Source: Methylobacterium currus
Lineage (GTDB): Bacteria; Pseudomonadota; Alphaproteobacteria; Rhizobiales; Beijerinckiaceae
Length of the DNA stretch: 64,000 bases
NCBI RefSeq assembly: GCF_003058325.1
Contig: NZ_CP028843.1
Span: 4,953,001-5,017,000, forward strand
Direction: 5' to 3'
Of the stretch, positions 26,382 to 34,080 are shown in pieces. Under the pieces are notes generated by a model. That model ran no database searches and was not told the origin of the DNA. It saw only the letters and a list, made by a program, of their open reading frames with translations. The translations under genes were made by a program, and so were the position numbers. Positions within the stretch are counted from its first letter, which is position 1; every line of letters begins with the position of its first letter.

Positions 26382-28049
26382 ATGGACACAACCCTCACCC
26401 TGCTCGATCTGTGCGGCGCCGTGGCGCTGCTGCTCTGGGGCATCCACATGGTGCAGACGGGGGTGCAGCGCGCCCTCGGGCCGCATCTGCGCCGCCTGCT
26501 CGGGGTGGCGCTCGGCAACCGGGCGAAGGCGCTGGCGGCGGGTCTCGGCGTCACGGCGCTCCTCCAGAGCAGCACCGCCACCGGCCTGATGGTGGCCTCC
26601 TTCGCGGGCGCCGGGCTGGTGGCGGTGGTGCCGGCGCTGGCCGTGATGCTCGGTGCGAATATCGGCACCACCCTGATCGTGCAGATCCTGTCCTTCGACG
26701 TCGCCCGGGCGGCCCCCGTCCTGGTGCTGGTCGGCGTGATCCTGTTTCGCCGCGGCTCCGCGCCGCGCACCCGTGACATCGGCCGGGCGGCGATCGGCCT
26801 CGGGCTGATGCTGATGGCGCTGTCGCGCCTCGTCGAGGTCATCACCCCCTACGAGGACGTGCCGGCCCTGCGGGTGCTGCTCGGGGCCGTCGCGACCGAC
26901 CGGCTGATCGCCCTCCTGCTCGGCGCGGTGCTCACCTGGGCGGCGCATGCGAGCGTGGCGATCGTTCTCCTGGTGATGTCCTTCACCCAAGCCGGCGTGC
27001 TGCCGCTGGAAGCCGGGATGGCCCTGGTGCTCGGAGCCAATCTCGGCTCGGCCCTCAACCCGGTGCTGGAGGGCGCCCGGGACGGCGAGGCCGCCGGGCG
27101 GCGGGTGGCGCTCGGCAACCTCATCACCCGGGCGCTCGGCTGCGCCGTCGCCCTGCCCTGCCTGGGTCTGATCGGGCCGCTCCTGGTGACCTGGCAGCCC
27201 GACCTGTCGCGGGCCGTGGCCGATTTCCACACCGCCTTCAACCTCGTCCTCGCGCTGATCGTCCTGCCGCTCCTCGATCCCTTCGCGGCCCTGCTGCGCC
27301 GGCTGGTGCCAGAGCGGATCGATGCCCATGATCCCGGCCGGCCGATCCATCTCGACGAGGCGGCGCTGGAGACGCCGCCGGTGGCGTTGGGTGCCGCCGG
27401 CCGCGAGGCCCTGCGCATGGCCGACGTGCTCGCCGAGATGACGAACGGCGCCGGCGAGGCGCTGACCGGCGGCGACCGCACCCGGGTGGCGCAGATCCGT
27501 CGCATGGACGACACGCTCGACCGGCTCAACGCCGCCATCAAGGCCTACCTCGTCCGCCTCGATCCGGATTCCTTGAGCGAGGACGACGAGCGCCGGGTCG
27601 CGGCCTTGCTGGCCTTCACCACCAACCTGGAACATGCCGGCGACATCCTCTCGCGCAACGTGATGACCCACGCCGCCAAGCGCCTGAAGCGCGGGCTGAC
27701 CTTCTCGGCCGAGGGCAAGGCGGAGGTGCAGGCGCTGCTGGGCCGGCTCTCGGCCAACCTGAGCGCGGCGGGCGCCGCCTTCCTGACCGAGGATCCCCGC
27801 GCCGCCCGGCGCCTCGCCGACGAGAAGGCGGTGTTTCGCGATCTCGAGGCGCGCGCGACCGAGGCGCATTTCCGCCGCCTGCGCGAGGCCGGCGCGGCTG
27901 CGGGCCCCGTCCCGGCCGAGGCCGCCGCCCTCTATCCCGACCTCGTGCGCGACCTGAAGCGGGTCAACGATCACCTCGTCGCCGGCGCCGCCTACCCGAT
28001 CCTGGAGAGCCGGGGCGCCCTGCGGTCGAGCCGCCTCGAAGCCCCGTGA
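26382..28049 (+). CDS. Na/Pi cotransporter family protein with PhoU-like tail
   Basis: A 555-residue transporter starting MDTTLTLLDLCGAVALLLWGIHMVQTG. Two repeated membrane units are visible: the first with ALLQSSTATGLMV and MLGANIGTTLIVQ, the second with AAHASVAIVLLVMSF and LVLGANLGSALNP (the usual QSS/HSS serine motif is reduced to HAS in the second). After about residue 340 a soluble region of long helices resembles PhoU (MADVLAEMTNGAGEAL, FTTNLEHAGDILSRNV). The family takes up phosphate with sodium. The start at 26382 is preferred because a GGAGG precedes it and it opens the membrane domain; the frame is open upstream. Confidence 0.9.
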   Translation: MDTTLTLLDLCGAVALLLWGIHMVQTGVQRALGPHLRRLLGVALGNRAKALAAGLGVTALLQSSTATGLMVASFAGAGLVAVVPALAVMLGANIGTTLIVQILSFDVARAAPVLVLVGVILFRRGSAPRTRDIGRAAIGLGLMLMALSRLVEVITPYEDVPALRVLLGAVATDRLIALLLGAVLTWAAHASVAIVLLVMSFTQAGVLPLEAGMALVLGANLGSALNPVLEGARDGEAAGRRVALGNLITRALGCAVALPCLGLIGPLLVTWQPDLSRAVADFHTAFNLVLALIVLPLLDPFAALLRRLVPERIDAHDPGRPIHLDEAALETPPVALGAAGREALRMADVLAEMTNGAGEALTGGDRTRVAQIRRMDDTLDRLNAAIKAYLVRLDPDSLSEDDERRVAALLAFTTNLEHAGDILSRNVMTHAAKRLKRGLTFSAEGKAEVQALLGRLSANLSAAGAAFLTEDPRAARRLADEKAVFRDLEARATEAHFRRLREAGAAAGPVPAEAAALYPDLVRDLKRVNDHLVAGAAYPILESRGALRSSRLEAP

Positions 28050-28110
28050 CCGCTCGCCGCCGCGGCGGAGCCGCTGCGGCCTTGGCGCGGACGTTCCGAG
28101 CTTTCATCGA

Positions 28111-28148
28111 TTGACAAGCTGACATGTCAGTGAGAGATCACTGACATG
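28111..28148 (+). promoter_or_regulatory. Promoter element and palindromic operator of the GntR operon
   Basis: A TTGACA at 28111-28116 is followed by a perfect 11-base inverted repeat (CATGTCAGTGA at 28123-28133, complement at 28138-28148, 4-base spacer). The right arm contains the ATG start codon of the GntR gene. A second, nested palindrome CTGACATGTCAG covers 28119-28130. A dimeric GntR bound here would block both promoter and translation start region, implying autoregulation. Confidence 0.7.
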
Positions 28149-28850
28149 AAACAGCGCGACCAGGCCTACGACGCCTTCGTCCAGCAATTGCTGGACGGTC
28201 GCCTCGCGCCGGGCTCCTTCGTGACGCAGCGCGAATTGGTGGCCCTCACCGGCCTGCCGCTCGGGGCGGTGCGCGAGATGATCCCGCGGCTCGAGGCCGA
28301 CGGGCTGATCACGACCCTGCCGCAGCGCGGGCTCCAGGTGGCGTCGGTCGACCTGCGGCTGGTGCACGAGGCGTTCCAGCTCCGGGAGATCATCGAGGCC
28401 GCGGCGGTGGCGCATTTCGCCCGCACCGCGCCCGCCTCCCTGGTGGGGACCTTGCGGGCCGCGCATGCGCGGATCAGCGCGCAAGCCGCGGAGGGCGTCA
28501 CCGAGGCGCTGATCGCCGAGGCCCAAGCGACCGACTGGGGGTTGCACGATGCGATCGTCGGCCATCTCGGCAACGGCCTCGTCGCGGAGATCCATCGGGT
28601 GAACCTCATCCGCATCCGGGTCATCATGCAGAGCCGCGTGGCACTCTCGCCCGAGGTGCTGCCCCCCGCCTTCGCCGAGCACGCCGCCATCCTGGCGGCG
28701 GTCGAGAACCGCGACGCGGAGGGTGCGGTGGCGGCCCTGCGCCGGCACCTCGACACCTCGCGCCGCCGGGCGCTGGGCCTCGATACCGGCCGGGAGGCCG
28801 ATCGGCGCGACGCGTCCGCCACCCCTGTTTCAACCGGGCCACAAGCATGA
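28146..28850 (+). CDS. GntR family regulator (FCD subfamily)
   Basis: A 234-residue regulator. The winged helix-turn-helix is at about residues 5-70 (AYDAFVQQLLDGRLAPGSFVTQRELVALTGLPLGAVREMIPRLEADGLI), and an all-helical FCD effector domain follows (LREIIEAAAVAHFA, then DWGLHDAIVGHLGN and HAAILAAVENRDAEGAVAALRRHL, with the His residues typical of metal/ligand binding in this subfamily). It opens a four-gene cluster for 2-keto/hydroxy-acid metabolism and is followed after 19 bases by the DapA-type gene. The operator overlaps its own start codon. Confidence 0.9.
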   Translation: MKQRDQAYDAFVQQLLDGRLAPGSFVTQRELVALTGLPLGAVREMIPRLEADGLITTLPQRGLQVASVDLRLVHEAFQLREIIEAAAVAHFARTAPASLVGTLRAAHARISAQAAEGVTEALIAEAQATDWGLHDAIVGHLGNGLVAEIHRVNLIRIRVIMQSRVALSPEVLPPAFAEHAAILAAVENRDAEGAVAALRRHLDTSRRRALGLDTGREADRRDASATPVSTGPQA

Positions 28851-28869
28851 TGCCCCTTCGGAGGATCGC

Positions 28870-29754
28870 ATGACCAACGCCATCACCGGCCTGTGGGTCG
28901 CCCTCGCCACGCCGCTCGACGCGACCGGCGCGGTCGATCACGGCGCCCTCGTGCGCCACGTCCGGTTCCTGATGGAGCGGGGCTGCGACGGCGTGGTGCC
29001 GTTCGGGACCACCGGCGAGGGCACCTCGTTCTCCGCGCCTGAGCGCCTCGCGGCGGTCGAGGCGCTGCTCGCGGCCGGCATCCCGGCGGAGCGGATCGGG
29101 CTCGGCGCTGGCACCCCGGCGATTCCCGACGCGGTGGCGCTGTCCAAGGCGGCGCTGGGCCTCGGCCTCACCCATGTCCTGGTGCTGCCGCCCTACTTCT
29201 ACCGCGACGTGACCGAGGCCGGGATCGTCGACGCCTTCGCGGCGTTCCTCGACGGCGTCGGCGACGACCGCCTGCGGGCGACGCTCTATCACATCCCGCA
29301 GACCTCCGGCGTCGGCCTGCCCCCGGGCGCGGTGGCCACCTTGCGGGCGCGCTACGGCCGGCTCGTCGCCGGGGTGAAGGACAGCTCGGGCGACTTCGCC
29401 CAGTTCCAGGCCTTCCGGGCGGCGGCCCCCGAGGTGGCGGTCTGCGTCGGCAACGAGGCGGATATCGGCCGGGCGCTGGCCGAGGGCGGGACCGGGACGA
29501 TCTGCGGCATGGCCAACCTCGTCCCCGACCTCGTGCGGGCGATGTTCACCGATCCCGCCGCCGCCGAGCCGATGCGGGCGGCGATCGGCCTGATCCGCGG
29601 GCCCTTCGTGCCGGTTCTGAAATCCGCCATGGCGGCGATGACCGGCGAACCCGCCTTCGGCCGGGTGCGCCCGCCGCTGGTCGCGGCGGATCCCGCGACC
29701 GGCCAGCGCATCGCGGCCGATCTCGCCGGCCTCTCGCGCGCCGCGGCGGCGTAA
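28870..29754 (+). CDS. Dihydrodipicolinate synthase family lyase
   Basis: A 294-residue class I aldolase of the DapA/NanA superfamily. The substrate loop GTTGEGTSFS is at about 45-55, the catalytic Tyr in LYHIPQTSG at about 142 and the Schiff-base Lys in GVKDSSGD at about 171. The family makes or cleaves 2-keto acids with pyruvate as one half. A catabolic context (GntR, FAD dehydrogenase, sugar kinase) argues for cleavage of a 2-keto-3-deoxy acid or a hydroxy-oxo acid, not for lysine biosynthesis. GGAGGA precedes the ATG at 28870. Confidence 0.88.
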   Translation: MTNAITGLWVALATPLDATGAVDHGALVRHVRFLMERGCDGVVPFGTTGEGTSFSAPERLAAVEALLAAGIPAERIGLGAGTPAIPDAVALSKAALGLGLTHVLVLPPYFYRDVTEAGIVDAFAAFLDGVGDDRLRATLYHIPQTSGVGLPPGAVATLRARYGRLVAGVKDSSGDFAQFQAFRAAAPEVAVCVGNEADIGRALAEGGTGTICGMANLVPDLVRAMFTDPAAAEPMRAAIGLIRGPFVPVLKSAMAAMTGEPAFGRVRPPLVAADPATGQRIAADLAGLSRAAAA

Positions 29755-29813
29755 TCTCTGGTAGATCACCGCGACGAGCGGCGATTCACGCCGCCTTCGG
29801 GAGGAGACATCGG

Positions 29814-31280
29814 ATGACGGCGATGCCGGACGTGTCCCGCGGCGAGGCGGTGGTGGCCGCCCTCGTGGCGGAGTTGGGCGAGAAGACGGTGCTCAGCGGC
29901 GCCGAGCGGCCGGCCCGCAACGCTTCCGACTGGAGCACGCTCGGGCCGCAGGCCCCCCTCGCGGTGATCCGACCCGCCACCACCGAGGCGGTCGCTGCCG
30001 CGATGCGGATCTGCGCCCGGCACGGCGTGCCGGTGGTGCCGCAGGGCGGCCTCACCGGCCTGTGCGGAGGCGCCCGGCCGCTCCCCGGCTCGGTCGCCCT
30101 GTCGCTCGAACGGATGACCGGGATCGAGGCGATCGACCCGGCCTCCGCCACCATGACGGTGCGGGCCGGCACGCCGCTCCAGGTGGTGCAGGAGGCCGCC
30201 GACGCGGCCGGCTTCCTGGTCCCGCTCGATCTCGGGGCGCGGGGCTCCTGCGCCATCGGCGGCAACGCCTCCACCAATGCCGGCGGCAACCGGGTCATCC
30301 GCTACGGCATGACCCGCGAGATGATCCTCGGCCTGGAGGTGGTGCTGCCCGACGGCAGCGTGGTCACCAACCTCAACCGGATGATCAAGAACAACGCCGG
30401 CTACGACCTCAAGCACCTGTTCATCGGCTCGGAGGGCACGCTCGGCATCATCACCCGGCTGGTGCTGCGGCTGTTTCCGAAGCCCGCCTGCACCTTCGCG
30501 GCGCTCTGCGCCCTGCCGGACTACGCCTCCGTGGTCGGCCTCCTGACGGCGGCCCGCCGGGGCTTGGGCCCGATGCTCTCGGCCTTCGAGGTGATGTGGC
30601 CGGATTACTGGGAGACGGTCAGTTCGATGCCGGGCGTGCGGGTGCCGTTAGCCCAGGGCCACGCCGCCTATTGCCTGATCGAGGCGCAGGGCACCGACGA
30701 GGCCTTCGACGGGCCGCGCTTCGAGGCCTGGCTCGAGGCGCAAACCGAGGCGGGCCTGCTCGCCGACGCGGTCCTGTCCCGCTCGGTGGCGGACGTGAAG
30801 GCGTTCTGGGGCGTGCGCGACGCCTGCTCGGAATTCCCGCAGGTGCTGGGTACCCACGAATCCTTCGATATCGGCCTGCCGGTGGCGGGGATGGACGACT
30901 ACGTGCGGGCCTGCAAGGCGGCACTCGGCCAGCGCCTGCCCGGCATCACCGCCCTGTTCTACGGCCATATCGGCGACGGCAACCTGCACATCGTGGCGGG
31001 GGTGAAGGGCGCCCACCCGCAGCCGAAGGACGTGATCCAGGAGGTGGTCTACGGCCTCGTGCGCGAGTTCGGCGGCACGGTCTCGGCCGAGCACGGCATC
31101 GGGCTGACCAAGAAGCCCTGGCTCGGCCATGTCCGCTCCGAGGCCGAGATCGCCCTGATGCGGCGCCTCAAGGCGGCCCTCGACCCGGACGGGATGCTGA
31201 ATCCGGGCAAGGTCTTGCCGGGCAAGGACTTGCCGGGAAAGACGTTGCCAAGCGAGATCCTGCCCGGCGACGCCGTGTGA
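29814..31280 (+). CDS. FAD-dependent D-2-hydroxyacid dehydrogenase (D2HGDH/GlcD-like)
   Basis: A 488-residue flavoprotein of the VAO family. The FAD domain shows PQGGLTGLCGGA, GSCAIGGNASTNAGGN and RMIKNNAGYDLKHLFIGSEGTLGIIT (about residues 65-220); the C-terminal half ends with YGHIGDGNLHIV and SAEHGIGLTKK, which carry metal and substrate ligands in D-2-hydroxyglutarate and D-lactate dehydrogenases. It oxidises a D-2-hydroxy acid to the 2-keto acid and passes electrons on. The KNNAGYDLK motif fits the D2HGDH branch better than true GlcD. Close to the preceding lyase gene (59 bases, GGAGGA ribosome binding site). Confidence 0.9.
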   Translation: MTAMPDVSRGEAVVAALVAELGEKTVLSGAERPARNASDWSTLGPQAPLAVIRPATTEAVAAAMRICARHGVPVVPQGGLTGLCGGARPLPGSVALSLERMTGIEAIDPASATMTVRAGTPLQVVQEAADAAGFLVPLDLGARGSCAIGGNASTNAGGNRVIRYGMTREMILGLEVVLPDGSVVTNLNRMIKNNAGYDLKHLFIGSEGTLGIITRLVLRLFPKPACTFAALCALPDYASVVGLLTAARRGLGPMLSAFEVMWPDYWETVSSMPGVRVPLAQGHAAYCLIEAQGTDEAFDGPRFEAWLEAQTEAGLLADAVLSRSVADVKAFWGVRDACSEFPQVLGTHESFDIGLPVAGMDDYVRACKAALGQRLPGITALFYGHIGDGNLHIVAGVKGAHPQPKDVIQEVVYGLVREFGGTVSAEHGIGLTKKPWLGHVRSEAEIALMRRLKAALDPDGMLNPGKVLPGKDLPGKTLPSEILPGDAV

Positions 31281-31292
31281 GCGGAGGCCCCG

Positions 31293-32177
31293 GTGATCGT
31301 CTGCTTCGGCTCCCTCAACGCCGACCTGATCTTTCGCCTGCCCGAGATCCCGCGCTCGGGCCAGACGCGGCTCGCCGACGACCTCGCGGTGCAGGCGGGC
31401 GGCAAGGGGGCGAACCAGGCGGTGGCCGCGGCCCGCGACGGGGCCGAGGTCGCGATGGCCGGCGCGGTCGGGGCCGATGCGCTGGCCGAGGTGGCGCTCT
31501 CGGGCCTGCGCGAGGCGGGCGCCGACATCACGCGGGTCCGCCCGGTGGCGGCGTCAACGGGCTGCGCCTCGATCTGGATCGACGCAGCCGGCCGCAACCG
31601 CATCGCGGTCGCATTGGGTGCCAACGGACAGGCGCGGGCGGACCAGATCACGGATGCCGATCTCGCCCGGGCCACCTCGCTGCTCCTGCAGATGGAGGTC
31701 GATCCGGCCGAGACCGCCGCTCTCCTGCGCCGGGCCCGGGCACTCGGCCTGCGCAGCATCCTCAACCTCGCCCCGGCCCTGCCGCTCGATATCGAAACCC
31801 TGCGTCTCGCCGGCCTCCTCGTCGTCAACGAGGACGAGGCGGAGGCGACCGCCGCGCGCCTCGGCTGCGCGCCGGAGGCGGCGGCCCTGCACGCGGTCCT
31901 GGGCATCGACGTGGTGCGCACCCTCGGCGAGGCCGGCTCGGAGGCGGCGACGGCCGGCGGCGCCTGGCACGTTCCAGCCCGGGCGATCGACCCGGTCGAC
32001 ACCACCGCGGCGGGCGACGGCTTCGTCGGCGTGCTGGCCGCCTCGCTCGATCGCGGCGCGCCGTTGCGCAAAGCGATGGAGCGGGCGAGCATCGCGGCGG
32101 CGCTTGCCTGCGGCCGGCGCGGTAGCCAGGCGAGCCTGCCGTGGCGCGCGGAGACCGATCGGGCTTGCGAGGGCTGA
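31293..32177 (+). CDS. PfkB family sugar kinase (ribokinase-like)
   Basis: A 294-residue carbohydrate kinase with a GTG start at 31293 and a GCGGAGG in front of it, 12 bases after the dehydrogenase stop. PfkB signature 1 appears as VQAGGKGANQAVAAARDGA (about 35-52) and signature 2 as DPVDTTAAGDGFVGVL (about 232-247) with the catalytic Asp. It lacks a recognisable 2-keto-3-deoxygluconate-kinase specific signature, so ribose, a deoxy sugar or a sugar acid are all possible substrates. Last gene of the GntR cluster; convergent with the reductase at 32193. Confidence 0.9.
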   Translation: MIVCFGSLNADLIFRLPEIPRSGQTRLADDLAVQAGGKGANQAVAAARDGAEVAMAGAVGADALAEVALSGLREAGADITRVRPVAASTGCASIWIDAAGRNRIAVALGANGQARADQITDADLARATSLLLQMEVDPAETAALLRRARALGLRSILNLAPALPLDIETLRLAGLLVVNEDEAEATAARLGCAPEAAALHAVLGIDVVRTLGEAGSEAATAGGAWHVPARAIDPVDTTAAGDGFVGVLAASLDRGAPLRKAMERASIAAALACGRRGSQASLPWRAETDRACEG

Positions 32178-32192
32178 CGGGACCTGGGCCGA

Positions 32193-33149
32193 TCAGGCCG
32201 GGCACCGCTCAGGATCGCTCGTCACCGGAAAGGCGGCCTCGCGCGCCTTGATGAGGGCCACCACCGTGTCGTTGACCGGGGTCGGCACGCCGCAGAGCCG
32301 CCCCAGGCGCGGGATCGCGCCGTTGATCGCCTCGACCTCGCCGCGGCGCCCGGCCCGGTGGTCGAGCAGCATCGAGGGCCGCGCCTCCGGAATCTTGCCG
32401 CCGAGCCGGCGGATATGCTCGATCGGATCGCCGACCTGCAGCGTCACGCCCATCGCCGATGCCACCGCGATCGCCTCCTCGGCGCACCCCCTCGCCACCC
32501 GCCAGGCCTCCGGGTCGGCCATCACCCCGCCGATGGTCAGGCCCGTGAGGGTGGTGGTGCCCGAGAAGGTGACGTTCATGATCAGCTTCTCCCACACCAT
32601 CCGGCCGAGATCATCGAACAGGCTGACCTTGAACCCGGCCGCATCCCAGATCGCCGCCGAGGCCTCCAGGCGCTCCCGCGGCAGCCCCGCGAAGGCGCCG
32701 AAACGGATCATCTCGAGCCCGTTGTGATGCGCGTGGCCGGGCCCGCGCATCGAGGCGCCGAAGCCGCCGACCACCCCGACGGCGATCCGGTCCGGGTCGA
32801 TCACGGTCGCGGCCACCTCCGGCGAACCGAGCCCGTTCTGGATCGTCTGCACCACCGTCCCGGGCCCGATCAGGGGCGCGCAGCGGGCGGCGGCCGACGC
32901 GACGTCGAAGGCCTTGGTGGCGATGATGACGAGGTCGCAGGGACCGATCCCCTCGGTGGTCGTGCCGGCACTCGCGAGCCGCACGGTCCGGTCTCCGCTC
33001 GCGCCCTCGACGCGCAAGCCCTGCTCGCGCATCGCCGCAGCATGGTCGGCCCAGAGCGTGACGGCATGAACCTCATGGCCCGCTGATGCCATCAGCGCCG
33101 CGTAGACCGAGCCCATGGCCCCGCACCCGACGATCGCCACCTTCGCCAT
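32193..33149 (-). CDS. Ketopantoate reductase-like protein (ApbA/PanE family)
   Basis: A 318-residue NADPH-dependent reductase family member. The Rossmann start KVAIVGCGAMGSVYAALMASAGHEV is at residues 3-27; a catalytic Lys lies in MVWEKLIMNVTF (about 190) and the Glu in GRRGEVEAINGAI (about 265), as in ketopantoate reductase. Several genomes have multiple PanE paralogues acting on other 2-keto acids; because it faces a 2-hydroxy/2-keto acid operon across only 15 bases, a role with those acids is plausible rather than pantothenate synthesis. Confidence 0.85.
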   Translation of the reverse strand: MAKVAIVGCGAMGSVYAALMASAGHEVHAVTLWADHAAAMREQGLRVEGASGDRTVRLASAGTTTEGIGPCDLVIIATKAFDVASAAARCAPLIGPGTVVQTIQNGLGSPEVAATVIDPDRIAVGVVGGFGASMRGPGHAHHNGLEMIRFGAFAGLPRERLEASAAIWDAAGFKVSLFDDLGRMVWEKLIMNVTFSGTTTLTGLTIGGVMADPEAWRVARGCAEEAIAVASAMGVTLQVGDPIEHIRRLGGKIPEARPSMLLDHRAGRRGEVEAINGAIPRLGRLCGVPTPVNDTVVALIKAREAAFPVTSDPERCPA

Positions 33150-33254
33150 CCTGGCTCCCTCCCCTGGTGATCGTCCGGCGCTTCCCGCGGCGCGCCCGGC
33201 TCCGACATCAGCCGCCGGCCATCATCGGGCACGAGCAGGCGGTTCTCCAGGTTC

Positions 33255-33860
33255 CTACGGCAGCACCACCACCTTCGTCCCCACCTTCACGCGATCGTAA
33301 AGGTCGATCACGTCCCGGTTGGTCATGCGGATGCAGCCCGAGGACACCGCCGCGCCGATCGTCTCCGGCTCGTTCGAGCCGTGGATGCGGTAGAGCGAGG
33401 AGCCGAGATAGAGCGCCCGGGCACCCAGCGGGTTGTCGTTGCCGCCGGCCATGTAGCGCGGCAGGTCGGGGCGGCGCTTGATCATCTGCTCAGGGGGACG
33501 CCAGGACGGCCATTCCTTCTTCATCGTCACGGTCTTGGTGCCGGACCAGGAGAAGCCCTCGCGGCCGACGCCGACGCCGTACTGGACCGCCTCCTGGTTC
33601 GGCAGGATGTAGTAGAGACGGCGCTGGCTGGTCGAGATCACCACCGTGCCGGGCTTGTAGGGGCTGTTCCAGCCGATGGTCTGGCGCGGCACGCCCTGCT
33701 GGCGGAAGACCGTCAGGAAGTCGGCGATCGGCCCGCGGTCGAGCAGGCTGATGGCCTGGGCCGGCCCCGGCACGGCCAGCGGGGCGGCGATCAGGGCGGC
33801 TGCCAAGGCGGCGTTCAAGAGCGGCCTCAAGCGGCGCCGCGGCGCGGTCAGACGGGTCAT
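33255..33860 (-). CDS. L,D-transpeptidase (YkuD domain)
   Basis: A 201-residue periplasmic enzyme that makes 3-3 peptidoglycan crosslinks or anchors proteins. Start at 33860 gives MTRLTAPRRR followed by a signal peptide (LLNAALAAALIAAPLAVPGPAQA). The YkuD domain begins at about residue 70 (GTVVISTSQRRLYYILPN), with the catalytic motif IHGSNEPETIGAAVSSGCIRM near 170-190 holding the His and the nucleophilic Cys. An upstream GTG/ATG extension of 24 residues is open but lacks signal-peptide character. Confidence 0.92.
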   Translation of the reverse strand: MTRLTAPRRRLRPLLNAALAAALIAAPLAVPGPAQAISLLDRGPIADFLTVFRQQGVPRQTIGWNSPYKPGTVVISTSQRRLYYILPNQEAVQYGVGVGREGFSWSGTKTVTMKKEWPSWRPPEQMIKRRPDLPRYMAGGNDNPLGARALYLGSSLYRIHGSNEPETIGAAVSSGCIRMTNRDVIDLYDRVKVGTKVVVLP

Positions 33861-33982
33861 GGTCCCCCTCCCGTTCGAATGTGGTCGAACGGGGTTGGCC
33901 GCCGGGCTGTGGCGAAAACAGGGCAGACACAATCGCCGTCAGGCCCTTGGTGCTTTCGCGCCACAGGCCAACCTGCCGTCAT

Positions 33983-34012
33983 GCCCTGCCATCGACGGGT
34001 CGACGGCAGGGC
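33983..34012 (-). terminator. Hairpin after the CDC48-type ATPase gene
   Basis: GCCCTGCCATCGA and TCGACGGCAGGGC (one G-T mismatch) flank a 4-base loop, about 70 bases after the ATPase stop. There is no T run, so intrinsic termination is possible but not assured. Confidence 0.45.
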
Positions 34013-34080
34013 CTCCGGCGCATGCACGCCGACGCCCGGCCGGGCTTGCATCAAGCGCCCGCTTGCGTGGAGGGATGCGA

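Noticed and set aside
28870..29754. Lysine-pathway dihydrodipicolinate synthase (dapA)
   Set aside because: The cluster with a GntR regulator, FAD dehydrogenase and sugar kinase points to catabolism, so the biosynthetic symbol is not used.
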